Positions 6,235 through 7,702 of a stretch of 7,702 nt of DNA are shown piece by piece. Source of the stretch: Pyrodictiaceae archaeon (GTDB taxonomy: Archaea; Thermoproteota; Thermoprotei_A; Sulfolobales; Pyrodictiaceae); NCBI GenBank assembly GCA_027046525.1, contig JALTYD010000172.1:3947-11648 (forward strand). Reading direction: 5' to 3'. The position numbers and the translations under genes were made by a program. Within the stretch, counting starts at the first letter, position 1, and each line of letters starts with the position of its first letter. The notes beneath the pieces are model-generated. The model had not been told where the DNA came from. It saw only the letters and a program-made list of their open reading frames with translations, and searched no databases.

Positions 6235-7443
6235 CTATCTATCAGCTTCTGGAGGGAAATAGTCTAGACTACCGTATATTGCAGGGAAGTCCATAAGTAG
6301 ATGGCCTTTAGGTAATTCTTTGAAGAGGATCAAATTACGAGCACTAGGAGTAACTATCCTTAAACGATAGGGTTTAATTCCACCATCACTCACTAGGTGG
6401 TAAGTTATCTCTCCATGGCCCATCTCTGCACGAGTTATTATCTCTCCAGGTTTCGTCTTTAATCTGATATATGTGCCCGGGAGTCTTACTCTACCTTTTT
6501 CAATCCAGTGTTTAACTGCAGGTGGTGCCATCTTGACATATTTCTCGTTGAAGAATAGTCCTTCAGGTAGCTGTTTGAGTGCACGATCTATAAGCTCTAG
6601 ACTATACTCTATCTCTCTCAGTCTAACCCATATTCTCTCGAGTGCATCTCCAGCTTCGCCTACTACTGGTTTAAAATCTAGCTCTTCGTAGGCAGCATAT
6701 TTAGTCATACGTGCATCATATTCAACACCACTTGCTCTCAAATTAGGACCACTAGCGCCTAAGAGTATAGCATCTCGTCTAGGTAGAACTCCTATGTTTT
6801 CTAGTCTTCCTCTGACAACTGGGTTGTTAAAGAATATCTTATCGTATTCTTTAAGTCTTCTAGTCATATATCTCTTAGCTTTCTCAAATGCATCCCTGAA
6901 ACCTTGAGGTAGATCTCTCCTAACACCACCCATAATTGCATATGTATGCGTTAGTCTTGCACCAGTAAGCATATTGGCTAAGTGTAGGAAGACTTCACGG
7001 TCACCAAAAGCCCACATATACATTGTTGAATGGTTTAGAAAGATACCTCCAAGACCTAGCCCGTATAAGTGGCTAGAGATCCTATTTATCTCGCAGAGAA
7101 TAGTTCTAAGGTATTTAGCTCTGGGCGGAGGCTCTATGCCTAGTAGTTTTTCAACAGCTTCTACGTAGGGGAGAGTAACATTACATGCATCGATTATAGT
7201 CATTCTCTCTATTGTACTTATTACTCTAACGTATTCTCTTGTCTCTGCTAGTTTCTCCATAGTCCTATGTACATAACCTATATCTGGATCAACATCGACG
7301 ATAACATCACCATCGAGGTATACAATCATCCTCATATGTCCAGAGGCTGGGTGCTGTGCTCCAATATTTAGCTCTATTAGTCTAAGGCCCTGTCTAGTAC
7401 CAAGTTCTCTTACTTCCATGCCAGGCAGTGTTGAAGAGCTCAT
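6235..7443 (-). CDS. nuoD: Complex I 49 kDa subunit NuoD (hydrogenase large-subunit fold)
   Basis: This 402-aa peripheral-arm subunit forms the quinone pocket with NuoH and NuoB in characterised complexes. Recognisable stretches: NIGAQHPASGHMRM at 26-39, IGYVHRTMEKL at 55-65, EAVEKLLGIE at 95-104, RISSHLYGLG at 121-130, LTHTYAIMGGVRRDLPQGF at 164-182, LRASGVEYDARM at 235-246, YHLVSDGGIKPYRLRI at 348-363, and IYGSLDYFPPEADR at 389-402. There are no paired CxxC motifs at either end, so it does not bind a NiFe site and is not a hydrogenase. Odd points by eye: the QHPSTHG box reads QHPASGH, and the RMDY box reads RMTI, so the quinone-coordinating His and Tyr of Thermus Nqo4 are not in their usual columns. 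ATG start with GGTG 7 bases upstream; a second in-frame Met is at residue 9. It is the first gene of the cluster, with no nuoC directly upstream. Stop TAG. Confidence 0.95.
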   Translation of the reverse strand: MSSSTLPGMEVRELGTRQGLRLIELNIGAQHPASGHMRMIVYLDGDVIVDVDPDIGYVHRTMEKLAETREYVRVISTIERMTIIDACNVTLPYVEAVEKLLGIEPPPRAKYLRTILCEINRISSHLYGLGLGGIFLNHSTMYMWAFGDREVFLHLANMLTGARLTHTYAIMGGVRRDLPQGFRDAFEKAKRYMTRRLKEYDKIFFNNPVVRGRLENIGVLPRRDAILLGASGPNLRASGVEYDARMTKYAAYEELDFKPVVGEAGDALERIWVRLREIEYSLELIDRALKQLPEGLFFNEKYVKMAPPAVKHWIEKGRVRLPGTYIRLKTKPGEIITRAEMGHGEITYHLVSDGGIKPYRLRIVTPSARNLILFKELPKGHLLMDFPAIYGSLDYFPPEADR

Positions 7444-7450
7444 CTAAATG

Positions 7451-7454
7451 CACC
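7451..7454 (-). promoter_or_regulatory. Shine-Dalgarno GGTG of nuoD
   Basis: TTTGGTGCATTTAGATG on the minus strand gives GGTG 7 bases before the nuoD ATG at 7443. It implies a leadered transcript, which matters for choosing between the two promoter candidates described for this gene. Confidence 0.65.
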
Positions 7455-7460
7455 AAAGTA

Positions 7461-7533
7461 TTATTATCATATCTAGGTACTCATGGTTGAGCTGCTGTAA
7501 GCACCCTATTCGTACCGACCGTTTAGGCTTAAA
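7461..7533 (-). promoter_or_regulatory. Candidate promoter region of the nuo operon
   Basis: Two TATA-like elements are visible on the minus strand. One is CATTTAAGCC at about 7533-7524, which would start transcription near 7503 and give a leader of about 60 bases. The other is GATATGATAATAA at 7473-7461, centred about 25 bases before the ATG, as in leaderless crenarchaeal genes. The GGTG site before nuoD favours a leader. Neither box is a strong consensus match and no clear BRE is seen, so the position is tentative. Confidence 0.35.
7476..7516. repeat. Nested inverted repeat in the divergent intergenic region
   Basis: Five-base arms GGTAC (7476-7480) and GTACC (7512-7516) enclose a smaller repeat TGCT (7493-7496) and AGCA (7500-7503) around a 3-base loop. 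If transcribed toward nuoD it could fold in the leader; as DNA it could be an operator between the two divergent genes. The arms are short and could arise by chance. Confidence 0.3.
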
Positions 7534-7544
7534 TGGGAAGTGAG

Positions 7545-7554
7545 AAAATTAAAA
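7545..7554 (+). promoter_or_regulatory. Candidate TATA box of the divergent plus-strand gene
   Basis: AAAATTAAAA, within GTGAGAAAATTAAAACTATCC, is the most AT-rich stretch of the intergenic region. It lies about 40 bases before the TTG at 7591. A start of transcription about 26 bases from its centre (near 7576) would leave a short leader that begins just before GGGTG at 7578-7582. Confidence 0.4.
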
Positions 7555-7577
7555 CTATCCCCCACTAGAACTAGAAC

Positions 7578-7582
7578 GGGTG
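7578..7582 (+). promoter_or_regulatory. Shine-Dalgarno GGGTG before a TTG start
   Basis: GGGTG is followed by 8 bases and then TTG at 7591. The core is the same GGTG used throughout the minus-strand operon, and it supports TTG as start in the absence of any in-frame ATG within the window. Confidence 0.5.
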
Positions 7583-7590
7583 TACGGATA

Positions 7591-7702
7591 TTGTCACAGG
7601 AGAACCAGAATGAAGTTGATAGAAAAGTAGTCGAGCTAAGAGAAGTTGTTGGAGATTTAGCTAAGGAGATTATTAAGAGAGAAAACTACTACTCTATAAT
7701 AG
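7591..7702 (+). CDS. Unidentified divergent gene, N-terminal fragment (runs off right edge)
   Basis: Thirty-seven codons are open to the window edge. From a TTG start the peptide begins MSQENQNEVDRKVVELRE, continues VVGDLAKEIIKRENYY, and ends SII. It is charged, soluble-looking and helix-prone, with no membrane segment or metal motif. I do not recognise the family. Support for a real gene comes from the uninterrupted frame, the GGGTG site 8 bases upstream and an AT-rich box about 40 bases upstream. An in-frame GTG at 7540 would add 17 codons, but that segment covers the likely promoter and looks less protein-like. It is not an obvious nuoA, nuoB or nuoC. It is transcribed away from the nuo operon and shares 147 bases of intergenic DNA with it, so co-regulation is possible but not shown. 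Confidence 0.6.
   Translation, partial: MSQENQNEVDRKVVELREVVGDLAKEIIKRENYYSII

Noticed and set aside
6473..7168. Plus-strand frames opposite nuoD
   Set aside because: Antisense to conserved NuoD sequence, no ribosome-binding site, no known motif.
6235..7443. NuoD as the large subunit of a membrane-bound NiFe hydrogenase
   Set aside because: Neither the N-terminal nor the C-terminal CxxC pair is present, and the protein ends in the complex I-type SLDYFPPEADR sequence.
7466..7560. Upstream in-frame extension of nuoD or remnant of nuoC
   Set aside because: A TAG stop directly precedes the nuoD ATG, and the open stretch above it has no start codon other than the mini-ORF ATG and no resemblance to NuoC.

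Overview
The window holds most of one operon for an archaeal respiratory complex I (Nuo/Fpo-type), transcribed from right to left on the minus strand. In transcription order the genes are nuoD, nuoH, nuoI, nuoJ, nuoK, nuoM, nuoL and the 5' end of nuoN, which runs off the left edge. A divergent gene on the plus strand begins at about 7591 and runs off the right edge. I do not recognise it. Nothing points to an insertion sequence, CRISPR array, tRNA, rRNA or phage element.

The likely host is a thermophilic crenarchaeon (Thermoproteota). The reasons are the protein motifs, the GGTG-type Shine-Dalgarno sequence before every start, A-ending codons (CTA, ATA, GTA, AGA), very tight spacing, and no NADH-input genes (nuoE, F, G) in view. 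I cannot name the genus. The tetranucleotide CTAG is clearly over-represented.

Layout from right to left. 7591-7702: start of the divergent gene. 7444-7590: shared 147-base intergenic region with candidate promoters and a nested inverted repeat. 6235-7443: nuoD, the 49 kDa subunit of the peripheral arm. 5197-6225: nuoH, the membrane subunit that forms the quinone site with NuoD. 4666-5187: nuoI, a two-[4Fe-4S] ferredoxin subunit. 4182-4688: nuoJ. 4110-4181: the only sizeable internal gap (72 bases), with a T-rich run and a TATA-like box. 3795-4109: nuoK. 2269-3789: nuoM. 219-2240: nuoL. 1-204: nuoN, partial. Together these encode the proton-pumping membrane arm (H, J, K, M, L, N) plus part of the connecting module (D, I). 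The remaining core subunits A, B and C do not lie immediately upstream of nuoD, where they commonly sit.

Main points of interest: (1) by eye, NuoD and NuoH both deviate at residues that shape the quinone cavity in characterised complex I; (2) NuoM lacks the TM8 channel lysine, while NuoL has a lysine in the matching column; (3) the cluster is split upstream of nuoD and M precedes L; (4) three genes have a false upstream GTG start formed by their own Shine-Dalgarno sequence, each exactly 9 bases before an ATG, so I shortened nuoL, nuoM and nuoI. I see no wholly new system. This is a recognisable respiratory complex with unusual details, many of which may be shared by its lineage.
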